Part shown: positions 33,203-41,128 of the stretch, one piece after another | Position numbering within the stretch: the first letter of the stretch is position 1 | Layout: each line of letters starts with the position of its first letter | Source of the DNA: VSJD01 sp964617825 | GTDB taxonomy: Bacteria; Verrucomicrobiota; Kiritimatiellia; JAAZAB01 | NCBI GenBank assembly: GCA_964617825.1 | Contig: CAZTWL010000011.1 | Location: forward strand, 37,098-101,097 | Length of the DNA: 64,000 nucleotides | Reading direction: 5' to 3' | Program-made: the position numbers and the translations under genes | The notes under the pieces: model-generated | Told to the model about the DNA's origin: nothing | The model's input: only the letters and a program-made list of their open reading frames with translations | The model's database searches: none

Positions 33203-33561
33203 GTTTCGGCCGTTTCTGCCGCTTGTCCCTGTTCGGGGCTAACGTTCGCTTGTAGCGCACGGATGCTTTTCTCATCCGCAATGACTTCCGTGCTGTATTT
33301 GGTTTGGCCGTGTGACTCAAACCGCGATGTGTTGACCCTGCCTTCCAAACCAATCAGTATTCCTTTGGGATCAACCGTCAAGAGTTGCACGGTTTTTTCC
33401 GTTGGCTTGAACACCACGCATGGGACATACGCCCAGCGGTCCTTGTTAGTTTTCTTGTTGTGACCGATCAACGTGGCCAGGGTAAAGCGAAGCACTTTGT
33501 ACTTTGATGCGTTCAGCACGCCGGGCCTGGGTAACGATCCGACTCCAATGAATCTATTCAT
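33199..33561 (-). CDS. ssb: Single-stranded DNA-binding protein (SSB-like)
   Basis: The ATG at 33561 follows AAGGAA, giving 120 residues: MNRFIGVGSLPRPGVLNASK, then VLRFTLATLIGHNKK and WAYVPCVVFKPTEKTVQLLT, an OB fold like that of mobile-element SSBs. A short tail (QGQAAETAET) lacks the acidic DDIPF tip. It heads the radC operon. Divergent non-coding DNA lies upstream. Confidence 0.75.
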   Translation of the reverse strand: MNRFIGVGSLPRPGVLNASKYKVLRFTLATLIGHNKKTNKDRWAYVPCVVFKPTEKTVQLLTVDPKGILIGLEGRVNTSRFESHGQTKYSTEVIADEKSIRALQANVSPEQGQAAETAET

Positions 33562-34001
33562 TTTCCGATTCCTTTCCGTTCTGTTGTTAATGGTTCCGCG
33601 GTCACGCCAAAACCCATAAACAGTCATTCCGTATTGCCGGAATAAAGCGGAATAACCTCCTTTCCGTGTTGATTGTCGGGGAGCTCCGGCTCCCGCGAAT
33701 TTTGCCGTGCTTGAGAATCAAGACGCTACGGATGCGGCATCATCCAAGTCAGCGCCACGTGAAGAATTGCTTCACGATTTCAGCGAACAGGAAATCCTGT
33801 TCATGAGTTTTGGTGTCAGGATAGGAAAGGCACGGGACCTTAAATACTTTTCGGTCAGGCCGTTTGCAGTTCTCACTCTGAAAGGACAACGCTTAAATAC
33901 TTGCGATGCTTTATGGCTTTATGACCGTACGTGCGGAAGCCATTCCGGTCATGTATCTATTACTGTACCTATTCAGTAGGTCATACAGATTGCTAAGGAA
34001 T
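33562..34001. promoter_or_regulatory. Intergenic region with TTCCG palindromes and two CTTAAATACT motifs
   Basis: About 440 bp hold no convincing gene. Near ssb, TTCCGTATTGCCGGAA (an interrupted palindrome, around 33628-33643) is followed by a further CGGAA, as in an operator. CTTAAATACT occurs at 33839-33848 and 33892-33901; an in-frame ATG for the next gene lies 25 bases from the centre of the second copy. Confidence 0.4.
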
Positions 34002-34238
34002 ATGCGGAACAACCCACCAGAAAAGATCATCATGGTTGGCCCCTGCAGGGTCAGCATATTCCGGAATCTCGTGATGATGAAGGATGGCCGGGAAATCGAA
34101 ATTCCCAAGGTGGTTCTTGAGGTTCGTTATAGGGATAAGGACGGCCGCTGGCGCGGAACACAAGGACTGAGCGTCAGAGAAATTCCGAAGGCGATCTTGG
34201 CGCTGCAGAAGGCATTTGAGTATTTACAGGTCACGTAA
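34002..34238 (+). CDS. Small conserved-looking protein of mobile elements
   Basis: From the ATG at 34002 the product has 78 residues: VGPCRVSIFRNLVMMKDGRE, then VVLEVRYRDKDGRWRGTQGL and EIPKAILALQKAFEYL. Small proteins with this RYKDxxGxW...LPKAILALQKAYEYL pattern occur on integrative elements. In-frame ATGs at 33906 and 33921 could extend it with a hydrophobic stretch. The putative TATA-like motif at 33892 would place a leaderless start at 33921. Confidence 0.6.
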   Translation: MRNNPPEKIIMVGPCRVSIFRNLVMMKDGREIEIPKVVLEVRYRDKDGRWRGTQGLSVREIPKAILALQKAFEYLQVT

Positions 34239-34378
34239 CAGGCGTTTGATGTAAGATACAATGCACATACGATGCATGAATTAGTGTAGCGATGTCGCTT
34301 TTACATGTCGGCAACGCCAGCAACGCCGGGAAATGCCTTGAATTTTAGAACAGGCGCCGATAGCATTCCGCCTTATCG

Positions 34379-34389
34379 ACAGGATGGCG
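34379..34389. repeat. 11-bp inverted repeat flanking the zinc-finger repeat gene (left copy)
   Basis: ACAGGATGGCG lies five bases before the gene at 34394, and its exact complement CGCCATCCTGT lies at 36029-36039, ten bases after the stop. The left copy also forms AGGAtggcgTCCT and supplies the only SD-like AGGA. Confidence 0.5.
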
Positions 34390-34393
34390 TCCT

Positions 34394-36019
34394 ATGAAAA
34401 CTTGTCTTAATAAAAAGGCGGCCTTGCTTTCGTCGGCGCAAGAACGGATTGTGATCGAGATTAGGCGCTTGCATGCGCAAGCCAAGCCTTTGAATATCTC
34501 CGCCGTTCGCGATCATAGTCCCAGGCTGTTGGATCGGGCTTACGCGGTAAAACCGTTTTGGGGTTGGAAGCGGGCGCTGGCCGCGGCGGGACTGTCTTAC
34601 GACACGATCTGCATTCAACAGCAGAATAAGGTTCTTTGTCGGGAGTGCGGGATTAAACGGCGATCCCTTGTAAAGCACCTGCTTCGTCATCATGGCATGT
34701 CACCGGAAAGTTACCGGAAACGTCACCCTGGCGCGCAGATTGTGAGCCTCGAACACGTCTATAGGTGGAGAGGACTGCATGATTTGCGTCAGGCCAGTGA
34801 TTCCAATGTCATTATCCCCCATTGGGAGCCGAATTGGACTCCGGAATATGTGCTTGACCGGTTGGATGAACTCAACCGTCGCGGCGTTTCATTGAACCCC
34901 GCACGCATGGAACGCGAGGAAACATCACTCTATATGGCGGGCCGGAAGTATTTCAAAAGTTGGGATACGGCGTTGCGGATGATCGGGCTTTCGCCCGACC
35001 GGGTTCGGTTGGCTGCTCATAAAACGCATTGGACTGCCAGGGACGTTATCGGCGCCCTGCGCCGTCGGATGAAAGAGGGCCACGCGCTAAACTGGACCGC
35101 AGTGATGTCGCAACATCGGTCGTTAGGCGCGGCGGCGCGAAAACATTTCGGCTCATATGACCGAGCGCTTAAAGCGGCGGGGTTGGATTCAAACAGGATT
35201 CGCAAGCTCCCTGTCCCGGGCAGGCCATACAAGAACAAAACGGATGTCATCGCGGAGATTCGGCGTCGGCGTCTTTTCGACCGGCCTCTCAATTATGTGG
35301 CCGTGGTAAAAGGTGAATACAAGAATATAGCCCTGTATCAGAAGGCGCGGAGATTGTTTGGCTCGTGGCAGGCTGCAATCGAAGCGGCTGGAATGACGTA
35401 TGGGGATGTGGCTGTGCGCCAACTGAGGGATTGGACCAGGGCAGACATCGAAAAAGCTTTGACTCAAAGGGAACGCGACAGGTTGCCGCTTACGGCAAAG
35501 GCGGTCCGCAACGATTCGCGGCGGCATGTGGGATTATATGCGGCGGTCATAAGAATCTTTGGCAATTGGAATGCCGCGCTACGGGCGGCCGGCATCGACC
35601 CCAAAGAGGCGTACGGTACTCGCAGTCAGTATCCGAAACGCTCGGATGTGTTGAAGGCCATTCGGGAATGGTATTCTCGTAACGAGGCGGCGCGGCAAGG
35701 GACTTCACATATAGGCGTTGCACCGGATCGTGCGTTGCGTATGCGTGCTTGGCGACTATTTGGCCCGTGGCGGAAGGCCGTGATGGCAGCGGGGCTTGTT
35801 TATCGCACTCAACAACGGCGAGGACGGGCGCCACGCTATCCGACACGCGAGTCTGTGATCGCCGAAATTATACGCCGTCGAGAGGCCGGTTTACCGCTCA
35901 ATGCCGCAGCGCTACGCGCCGGTCCTGCCAAGGATAGGCGACTTTGGAGGACTGGACTTAATATGTTCGGCCTTTGGAGAAAAGCACTGATCAAATCCGG
36001 CATTAATGCCGGCGGGTGA
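34394..36019 (+). CDS. Ros/MucR zinc-finger protein with seven homing-associated-type helical repeats
   Basis: This 541-residue basic protein has a C2H2 finger near residues 76-115 (VLCRECGIKRRSLVKHLLRH, HGMSPESYRKRHPGA), like Ros/MucR regulators. Around it are seven repeats of 60-65 residues that end in a common motif: FWGWKRALAAAGL, YFKSWDTALRMIGL, HFGSYDRALKAAGL, LFGSWQAAIEAAGM, IFGNWNAALRAAGI, LFGPWRKAVMAAGL and MFGLWRKALIKSGI. These resemble the homing-endonuclease-associated helical repeats. The composition (Arg-rich, repeated small helices) suggests a sequence-specific DNA-binding array. No nuclease motif is visible. It stands alone, with inverted repeats on both sides. Confidence 0.75.
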   Translation: MKTCLNKKAALLSSAQERIVIEIRRLHAQAKPLNISAVRDHSPRLLDRAYAVKPFWGWKRALAAAGLSYDTICIQQQNKVLCRECGIKRRSLVKHLLRHHGMSPESYRKRHPGAQIVSLEHVYRWRGLHDLRQASDSNVIIPHWEPNWTPEYVLDRLDELNRRGVSLNPARMEREETSLYMAGRKYFKSWDTALRMIGLSPDRVRLAAHKTHWTARDVIGALRRRMKEGHALNWTAVMSQHRSLGAAARKHFGSYDRALKAAGLDSNRIRKLPVPGRPYKNKTDVIAEIRRRRLFDRPLNYVAVVKGEYKNIALYQKARRLFGSWQAAIEAAGMTYGDVAVRQLRDWTRADIEKALTQRERDRLPLTAKAVRNDSRRHVGLYAAVIRIFGNWNAALRAAGIDPKEAYGTRSQYPKRSDVLKAIREWYSRNEAARQGTSHIGVAPDRALRMRAWRLFGPWRKAVMAAGLVYRTQQRRGRAPRYPTRESVIAEIIRRREAGLPLNAAALRAGPAKDRRLWRTGLNMFGLWRKALIKSGINAGG

Positions 36020-36120
36020 TGAGGCAATCGCCATCCTGTTTTATCTTGAATAATAGCTCCCAGGTAGTGAAACAAATACGCCACAATGCTTAAATACTCC
36101 CAACACGTTGCCATTCCAGA

Positions 36121-36348
36121 ATGACAGCAAACAAATATACACCGTTTGAATCGAGACTTGAGCAGATGCTCCGGGGCATTGACTCCAATGTGCGCGAGAT
36201 GAAAGACATCGTCTCCGGCTTGTATGGGAACCTGCGCGAGCTTGCCGACACCACTGAGGCCGTCTATGCGGCCGTCCGTTATGACGGGCATACCACACAG
36301 AACAGCGGAGTTGATGGCTTGAGCTTCTTCGACGACGAGGAAGAGTAA
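36121..36348 (+). CDS. Small acidic hypothetical protein
   Basis: The 75-residue product (ESRLEQMLRGIDSNVREMKD, IVSGLYGNLRELADTTEAVY) is a helical, probably coiled-coil protein with an acidic tail (FFDDEEE). There is no SD; instead CTTAAATACT lies at 36089-36098, 28 bases from its centre to the ATG. No family recognised. Confidence 0.5.
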   Translation: MTANKYTPFESRLEQMLRGIDSNVREMKDIVSGLYGNLRELADTTEAVYAAVRYDGHTTQNSGVDGLSFFDDEEE

Positions 36349-36407
36349 CCCACCGGCATGCGAACATTTATAAATGCCGTCCCACTTGGTTGCCTGAGGT
36401 AATGCAA

Positions 36408-36629
36408 ATGGGAAAAGGAAGACCGACAAAGTGTCCTGCTTGTGGAAGTTCTATTTCGCGATCCCGCGGTTACAAATATTATGCGGGCGGCCGTAAAGTC
36501 CGAGACCGGCAATGCAAGACCTGCGGTAGACGCTATCTTGTGAAGCACTCCGTTGCAAGCTATAGGTCATCTTTACGGAATCCTGCGACTTGTCCGCCGA
36601 AGCTATCCGAGCGAAGGGGGAAGCCATAA
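36408..36629 (+). CDS. Small zinc-ribbon protein
   Basis: The ATG at 36408 follows GAGGT at seven bases; ATG 36402 and TTG 36390 are alternatives. The 73-residue basic product has KCPACGSSISRSRGYKYYAG and QCKTCGRRYLV, a C2-C2 ribbon of the kind found at the start of transposases (IS1 InsA-like) and in DNA-binding proteins. A TTTATAAAT sequence lies upstream at about 36367. Confidence 0.6.
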   Translation: MGKGRPTKCPACGSSISRSRGYKYYAGGRKVRDRQCKTCGRRYLVKHSVASYRSSLRNPATCPPKLSERRGKP

Positions 36630-36652
36630 TGGCCAAGACGGATTAAGGTAAA

Positions 36653-37012
36653 ATGAGATTTGACTGCGCGGTAAAACGGGGCGGAAAACCAATGCAAGTT
36701 CCAGATGCAAAAGTACGAATAGGCAATTTTGACTGGAAAGCCGAGGACCTTCGGAAAATGATAGACGCCTTTCGCTCTCAGTTAAACCATGTTAGGGATC
36801 TATCGACTTTTCTGGCCTTGAAACGTTCAGAAATAAGACCGGACGATCAAGTGTCGCTGTATGGCTTCATGGATGCACAAGAACAACTCAAGATTGAGAC
36901 TTCGCTCCTTGCCGGTCATGTCCCGATCCTTCAAGAAATGATGGCCGAAATGAAAGTCAAGCCCAACAAAGAAACCCGACGTCTTTTGAACGAGATCCGC
37001 AATATGGCCTGA
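36653..37012 (+). CDS. Hypothetical helical protein; its 3' end overlaps the putative attL
   Basis: The 119-residue product is helical (AEDLRKMIDAFRSQLNHVRD, HVPILQEMMAEMKVKPNKET). An inner ATG at 36692 is possible. Its last codons (CGC AAT ATG GCC TGA) lie inside the 19-bp sequence repeated at 40865, and the same reading frame ends the same way there. This is the pattern left when an element inserts into the 3' end of a gene. Confidence 0.55.
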   Translation: MRFDCAVKRGGKPMQVPDAKVRIGNFDWKAEDLRKMIDAFRSQLNHVRDLSTFLALKRSEIRPDDQVSLYGFMDAQEQLKIETSLLAGHVPILQEMMAEMKVKPNKETRRLLNEIRNMA

Positions 37013-37015
37013 CGG
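36997..37015 (+). repeat. Putative attL, 19-bp direct repeat
   Basis: CCGCAATATGGCCTGACGG occurs here and again, identically, at 40865-40883. The copy here covers the stop codon of the preceding gene. A tyrosine recombinase gene starts 400 bp inside the repeat pair. Confidence 0.6.
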
Positions 37016-37085
37016 CATTGGGATTTACATGTTAATCCCTTGCAGCAGGATATTTGAATATTATTCTGTCGAATATTTTTCTTGC

Positions 37086-37104
37086 ATAATAATCGGATTA
37101 TTAT
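37086..37104. repeat. Perfect 19-bp palindrome
   Basis: ATAATAATC-G-GATTATTAT is a perfect inverted repeat 70 bp inside the putative attL. It could be an operator or a recombinase/excisionase site. Confidence 0.6.
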
Positions 37105-37122
37105 AGCTTTATCGTGTCTTGG

Positions 37123-37152
37123 AAATAGTTCACACTTCTGCTGAAACATGAA
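37123..37152 (+). repeat. 30-bp imperfect direct repeat (partner 37351-37380)
   Basis: The two copies begin AAATAGTTC and end ATGAA, matching at 24 of 30 positions. They bracket a terminator and lie between the putative attL and the recombinase gene, where recombinase arm sites would be expected. Confidence 0.45.
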
Positions 37153-37204
37153 GTTTTCTTGCCTGTTTTGATTCTTGCGTAAATTCAATCCTGTCCGTCT
37201 CTTA

Positions 37205-37230
37205 AAGCCGGTTTCCCGGCTTATTTTTTT
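37205..37230 (+). terminator. Hairpin terminator
   Basis: AAGCCGG (37205-37211) pairs with CCGGCTT (37216-37222) and is followed by ATTTTTTT. It faces the + strand and ends transcription from the genes before the recombinase. A second small hairpin, CGACG/CGTCG then TTTT, is at 37310-37328. Confidence 0.75.
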
Positions 37231-37419
37231 GCCCCAATATAGTCCAGCGCCCTGCAGACTTTCTGCTATCGCAAAGCTTAAATACTTTGCACTCTTATCA
37301 TTGTCATTCCGACGTCAAACGTCGTTTTCCCTTATCAAATTACGCGCCTAAAATAGTTCGCCTTTCAGCAGAAAGATGAACATTCACTAAATATATGGAG
37401 ATACCGACGATGAATAACA

Positions 37420-38070
37420 ATGATCATGCAAATAAAAAAAACGAGCCAAGCCCACTGGCTCTTGGACACAAATAAATTTCTGACTGAGGCAGAACTCCAG
37501 CGGCTGGTCAGAATTACCGAGAAGGAAAAAGATAAGGCATTAAATGCAGGCAGAAAAACGCCGGTCAAGGACTGGTTTCTCGTATGTGTGGCAATCGAAA
37601 CTGGCTTGCGGGTACAGGAAATAGCGGATTTGTCCTGCGGAGATTTTCAGTTTAACGGGGGACATAGCACAGTGCTGGTACGTAACGGCAAAGGCGGGAA
37701 GAAGCGGCTGGTACATATTCGCGACGAGTTTTGTGACATGGCGCGATATTTCTTCGATTGGAAGCACCAGCAGCGCGAAAGCACGGAACAGAACGAGCCG
37801 GTTTTCTGCGTCAACGGGAGGTGCATGACCAAGCGCGCTTTGCAGAAATCGTATAAGCGCAGCTTGGCAAAGGCCGGGGTTATCCAGGCAAAAGGAGTAG
37901 GCATTCATTCCCTGCGGCACACCTATGCCAGTTTTCTGCTCAAAGCCAGCAAGTTCAACCTGCGGCTGGTTCAGCAACAGTTGGGACATGAATCCAGCAA
38001 GACAACGGAAGTATATGCGCATGTGTTCGATCAGGATATGGAAAAGGCGTTGGGAAGACTATATGCGTGA
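37420..38070 (+). CDS. Tyrosine recombinase / integrase
   Basis: The 216-residue protein has all catalytic residues of the phage-integrase family: Arg in ETGLRVQEIADLSCGDF (about residue 64), Lys in VRNGKGGKKRLVHI, HxxR in HSLRHTYASFLL (about 162) and LGHESSKTTEVYAHV with Tyr near 200. The N-terminal SAM-like domain is very short. The only good SD (GGAG, 37397) serves an ATG at 37410 in another frame that runs through an A8 tract, so translation may involve a frame change. It lies next to the putative attL. Confidence 0.85.
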   Translation: MIMQIKKTSQAHWLLDTNKFLTEAELQRLVRITEKEKDKALNAGRKTPVKDWFLVCVAIETGLRVQEIADLSCGDFQFNGGHSTVLVRNGKGGKKRLVHIRDEFCDMARYFFDWKHQQRESTEQNEPVFCVNGRCMTKRALQKSYKRSLAKAGVIQAKGVGIHSLRHTYASFLLKASKFNLRLVQQQLGHESSKTTEVYAHVFDQDMEKALGRLYA

Positions 38071-38111
38071 GAGGTCGGCGTGAGAAATAAATCTCAATAC
38101 GGAGGTGTGTT

Positions 38112-40790
38112 ATGAAACAGGTTTTCGCTGGTATCGTTTCTTTCCCCTTTTTAATATGTGTTCTGGTATGCCAATCGCCCGAAGGAACTCAAGCAGAAAG
38201 CGTGCTGCTGAGCGCCGCACAAGACACATATGTTTATGAGTCGTCCCCTAATAATAACTATGGCAATTTGGATACGCTGGCGGTGAATGGCGGTAGTGGA
38301 TCTGGTATGCGGATGCGCTCATATGTAAAATACAATCTATCATCAATACCCAGCGGCAGTACTATAGACGGTGTATATTTTTGGGTCTACTGTACACGTT
38401 GTTATCCAGGAAGTGGCAGCTACCTTAGCATGCAATTGCGATCTGTCGGCGGTTCTTGGAGCGAGTCCAGTTTGAAATGGAATAATCAACCCGGCGTCAG
38501 CAGCACATTAAGTCTAACTAAAAGTTTTAATAATTCAACTGGCTGGCATCGTTGGGAATCGACAGATTATCCGTCGCTGATTACCCTCGTTCAGAGATGG
38601 CTTGATGGAGATGAATCGAATAATGGTTTCCTCCTTCGACTTGCCGACGAAAGCATTAACTCAGGCGACGCTTCTTGGCGGTCGAGTGAATATTCACCTT
38701 CGGGATATGAGCCGTCATTATATGTCTATTATACGGTTGAAACTGATCCGCCTACGCCAAATCCGCCCACTTGGAGTCAAGCGCCACATGCGCATGGCCC
38801 TGATTCTCTTCATATGGTGGCAACTACGGCATCGGACCCGAATGGTGTAGAGTATTATTTTCAAAGCTGGACAGAAGGTGGACACGACAGTGATGGATTT
38901 CAAGACAGTCCGGAATATGTAGATACAGGATTAAGTCCAGGTACATGGTATTACTATAAAATTATTGTTCGAGACAAGTCGCCAAATCAAAATCGAACAT
39001 CGGACTCAGAATTTGGGATTGGCCTAACAAAAGCGGCCAAGCCCACAAGTCCAAGTCCGGCGAATGACGCCACGTTTCAGTCCCTCGATACAGATGTATC
39101 ATGGTCAAATGGTGGGGGTGCTTCCAGTTATCGTGTGTATTTTGGCCCCGCCGGGAACATGACAGACCGGGGGGCACGGAGTGAAACGAGTTACGACCCT
39201 CCTGAAACATTGTCGTATGGCACAACGTATCAGTGGCGGATTGATGCCATGGATGCTGCGGAGAGGACAACGGAAGGCGACGTGTGGTCGTTCACGACGG
39301 AGGGGCAGCCACCCCTCAAGCCTACGAGTCCAAGTCCGGCCAATGGGGCCACGAATCAGTCCGTCAATACGGATATCTCATGGATCGGGGGCGGGGCTTC
39401 CTGTCTTAATCTTGTGTATTTTGGCACATCGGGAAACATGACGTACAGAGGATCACAGGGCGAAACAAGTTACGACCCCGGCACATTGTTATACAGCACA
39501 ACGTACCAGTGGCAGATTCAAGTCTACAATTACATTAGCGGGGCATCGGCGATGGGAGATGTGTGGTCGTTTACGACACAGCGCGATCCGGCTACATGGC
39601 CCATTATTTCCGTGACGCCAGCAAGCCTGAATTTTGACTCGGTGTTTGTGGGATCAAGCGTATCAAACACGTTTACTGTGCAGAATATTGGCGGTGGCAC
39701 CTTATCCGGAAACGCCAGCGTTTCTTCACCCTTCAGTATCGTATCTGGTGGATCGTATAGCTTGAGTGCTGACCAGACTCAGGTGGTTACGGTTCAATTC
39801 AGTCCGAGTTCGGAAGCAAGTTACAGTCAGAACGTAACTTTTACTGGTGGCGATGGTGCGACACGGACAGTGACTGGAACCGGTGTTAATTTGCACTACA
39901 CCTACACCATTACGCCATCTGCCGGTTACGGAGGAACCATATCGCCGAATTTGCCGGTTACGGTAAATGCAGGTAGCAGTCTGACTTTTACCGCATTTCC
40001 GAGTTCCTGTCACAGAATTGGCACCTGGTCTTTGGACGGAGGCATTGTGCAAAACGGAGGAAATAGCTATACGCTCAGCAATATTCAAGCAAATCACACG
40101 CTATCGGTCGCATTTAGTCAAAATGGTGTTGCACCGTTGCCCCCGACAGATATCTCCGCCAGCGACGGCATTTATACCAATAAAGTCCGAATTATATGGA
40201 GCGCCTCATCAGACGCAACAAGCTACGAAGTGTGGCGACGCGATGGAATTGTAGCCGCCACAAAAATCGCGGATACAAGCAACACTGAATATAACGATAC
40301 ATCCGTCGCGGATAATGTCACTTATTACTATATGATCAAAGCCAAGAATGATTATGGAGCGAGCGATTTTAGCAGTTCTGAGACAGGATATGCTTTAAAA
40401 AATCTTATTATAGAACCGAATATTCGGGTCAAAAATTATTTCAGTTCAGAAAATACTATACGTCAGGGCGCGCCGTTATCGGTTGGTATCAGCCTGAATG
40501 CGAACAATGCCCTTGAAGCAGATTGGTGGGTGGTAGTTGACGCGCCGTTTGGCTGGTATTATTATAACGCTTATGATGGAGGCTGGTACCCGAATGAGCA
40601 TGTAACATATCAAGGTCCCTTGTTCAGTTTCGGCAGCTTCTTCTTTCCTTATGAGATATTGCATATGGATACAGCATGGCTTCCAACAGGAATTTATGTC
40701 TTTTATTTTGGTGTGGATACTGACAAAAATGGCCAGATAAATATGGATGTAATGCGCTATGACTGGACAGTCTTACATATTACAGATTAG
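38112..40790 (+). CDS. Large secreted multidomain protein (DNRLRE, FN3 and SPD-2/ASH-like domains)
   Basis: An N-terminal signal peptide (GIVSFPFLICVLVC) leads an 892-residue exported protein with a GGAGG SD. Residues 30-205 form a DNRLRE-type domain (AAQDTYVYESSPNNNYGNLD, SSLKWNNQPG, GDASWRSSEYSP). Then come an Ig/FN3-like segment, two near-identical repeats of about 95 residues (KPTSPSPANGATNQSVNTDI, YGTTYQWRIDAMD, GDVWSFTT), an SPD-2/ASH-like domain (ISVTPASLNFDSVFVGSSVS), a glycine-rich beta domain, a further FN3 domain (PPTDISASDGIY) and a unique aromatic end. Likely cell-surface or extracellular, binding carbohydrate or protein. It is the apparent cargo of the integrative element. Confidence 0.75.
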   Translation: MKQVFAGIVSFPFLICVLVCQSPEGTQAESVLLSAAQDTYVYESSPNNNYGNLDTLAVNGGSGSGMRMRSYVKYNLSSIPSGSTIDGVYFWVYCTRCYPGSGSYLSMQLRSVGGSWSESSLKWNNQPGVSSTLSLTKSFNNSTGWHRWESTDYPSLITLVQRWLDGDESNNGFLLRLADESINSGDASWRSSEYSPSGYEPSLYVYYTVETDPPTPNPPTWSQAPHAHGPDSLHMVATTASDPNGVEYYFQSWTEGGHDSDGFQDSPEYVDTGLSPGTWYYYKIIVRDKSPNQNRTSDSEFGIGLTKAAKPTSPSPANDATFQSLDTDVSWSNGGGASSYRVYFGPAGNMTDRGARSETSYDPPETLSYGTTYQWRIDAMDAAERTTEGDVWSFTTEGQPPLKPTSPSPANGATNQSVNTDISWIGGGASCLNLVYFGTSGNMTYRGSQGETSYDPGTLLYSTTYQWQIQVYNYISGASAMGDVWSFTTQRDPATWPIISVTPASLNFDSVFVGSSVSNTFTVQNIGGGTLSGNASVSSPFSIVSGGSYSLSADQTQVVTVQFSPSSEASYSQNVTFTGGDGATRTVTGTGVNLHYTYTITPSAGYGGTISPNLPVTVNAGSSLTFTAFPSSCHRIGTWSLDGGIVQNGGNSYTLSNIQANHTLSVAFSQNGVAPLPPTDISASDGIYTNKVRIIWSASSDATSYEVWRRDGIVAATKIADTSNTEYNDTSVADNVTYYYMIKAKNDYGASDFSSSETGYALKNLIIEPNIRVKNYFSSENTIRQGAPLSVGISLNANNALEADWWVVVDAPFGWYYYNAYDGGWYPNEHVTYQGPLFSFGSFFFPYEILHMDTAWLPTGIYVFYFGVDTDKNGQINMDVMRYDWTVLHITD

Positions 40791-40864
40791 GATGTAGCTG
40801 ACAGCATTGTCTTAGTGATGTGAGAATGCAAGAAGGGCAGGACTGTTCTGCCCTCAACGGAGAA

Positions 40865-40883
40865 CCGCAATATGGCCTGACGG
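40865..40883 (+). repeat. Putative attR, 19-bp direct repeat
   Basis: This is the second identical copy of CCGCAATATGGCCTGACGG. It keeps the same codon phase (E-N-R-N-M-A-stop), but the sequence before it is unrelated to the gene at 36653. A hairpin (AGGGCAG/CTGCCCT, 40834-40854) lies just before it. Confidence 0.55.
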
Positions 40884-40900
40884 TAAATAGATATATCAGT

Positions 40901-41061
40901 TCAAATTCCGGCATTAACAACCATATCTACCACCTTGCATTTCAGCGCCTCTGTCGCTTTAACCGGACTTTCGATGGTGATGTTCTGCTCGCCCCGTTCG
41001 ATCAGCCCAATATAATTCCGGCAGACACATTCCATGTCTCGTTCCAAAAGAGAGTCATGAC
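40901..41061 (-). pseudogene. Remnant of an XRE-family regulator
   Basis: On the - strand an open stretch ending at 40901 reads ERDMECVCRNYIGLIERGEQ, then NITIESPVKATEALKCKVVD. The part RNYIGLIERGEQNITI matches the recognition helix and following loop of XRE/Cro-type helix-turn-helix proteins. No start or N-terminal half is present, so it is a fragment. It lies just outside the putative attR. Confidence 0.45.
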
Positions 41062-41128
41062 AAAGACAATCAAGACTCGACAGCGGGTAATAGAACGTTC
41101 ATATTCATGGGCAGGGATTTGACACGAC

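Larger units (their letters stand above)
37016..40883 (+). mobile_element. Small integrative element: tyrosine recombinase plus secreted protein
   Basis: Between the two 19-bp repeats lie only a tyrosine recombinase, a 2.7-kb secreted-protein gene and about 400 bp of AT-rich DNA with palindromes and a 30-bp imperfect direct repeat. The layout is that of a minimal integrated element with a cargo gene. The evidence is positional; excision is not shown. Confidence 0.45.

Noticed and set aside
33707..33979. 90-residue frame on the + strand
   Set aside because: No start signal, no recognisable domain and a composition like non-coding DNA; the two CTTAAATACT motifs lie inside it.
37275..37329. A small RNA between the CTTAAATACT motif at 37277 and the hairpin at 37310
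   Set aside because: The distance is only about 30-50 bases and there is no further evidence of a transcript.
40820..41122. 100-residue frame on the + strand after the secreted protein
   Set aside because: It runs over a hairpin, the attR repeat and the XRE remnant on the other strand, and has no domain-like sequence.
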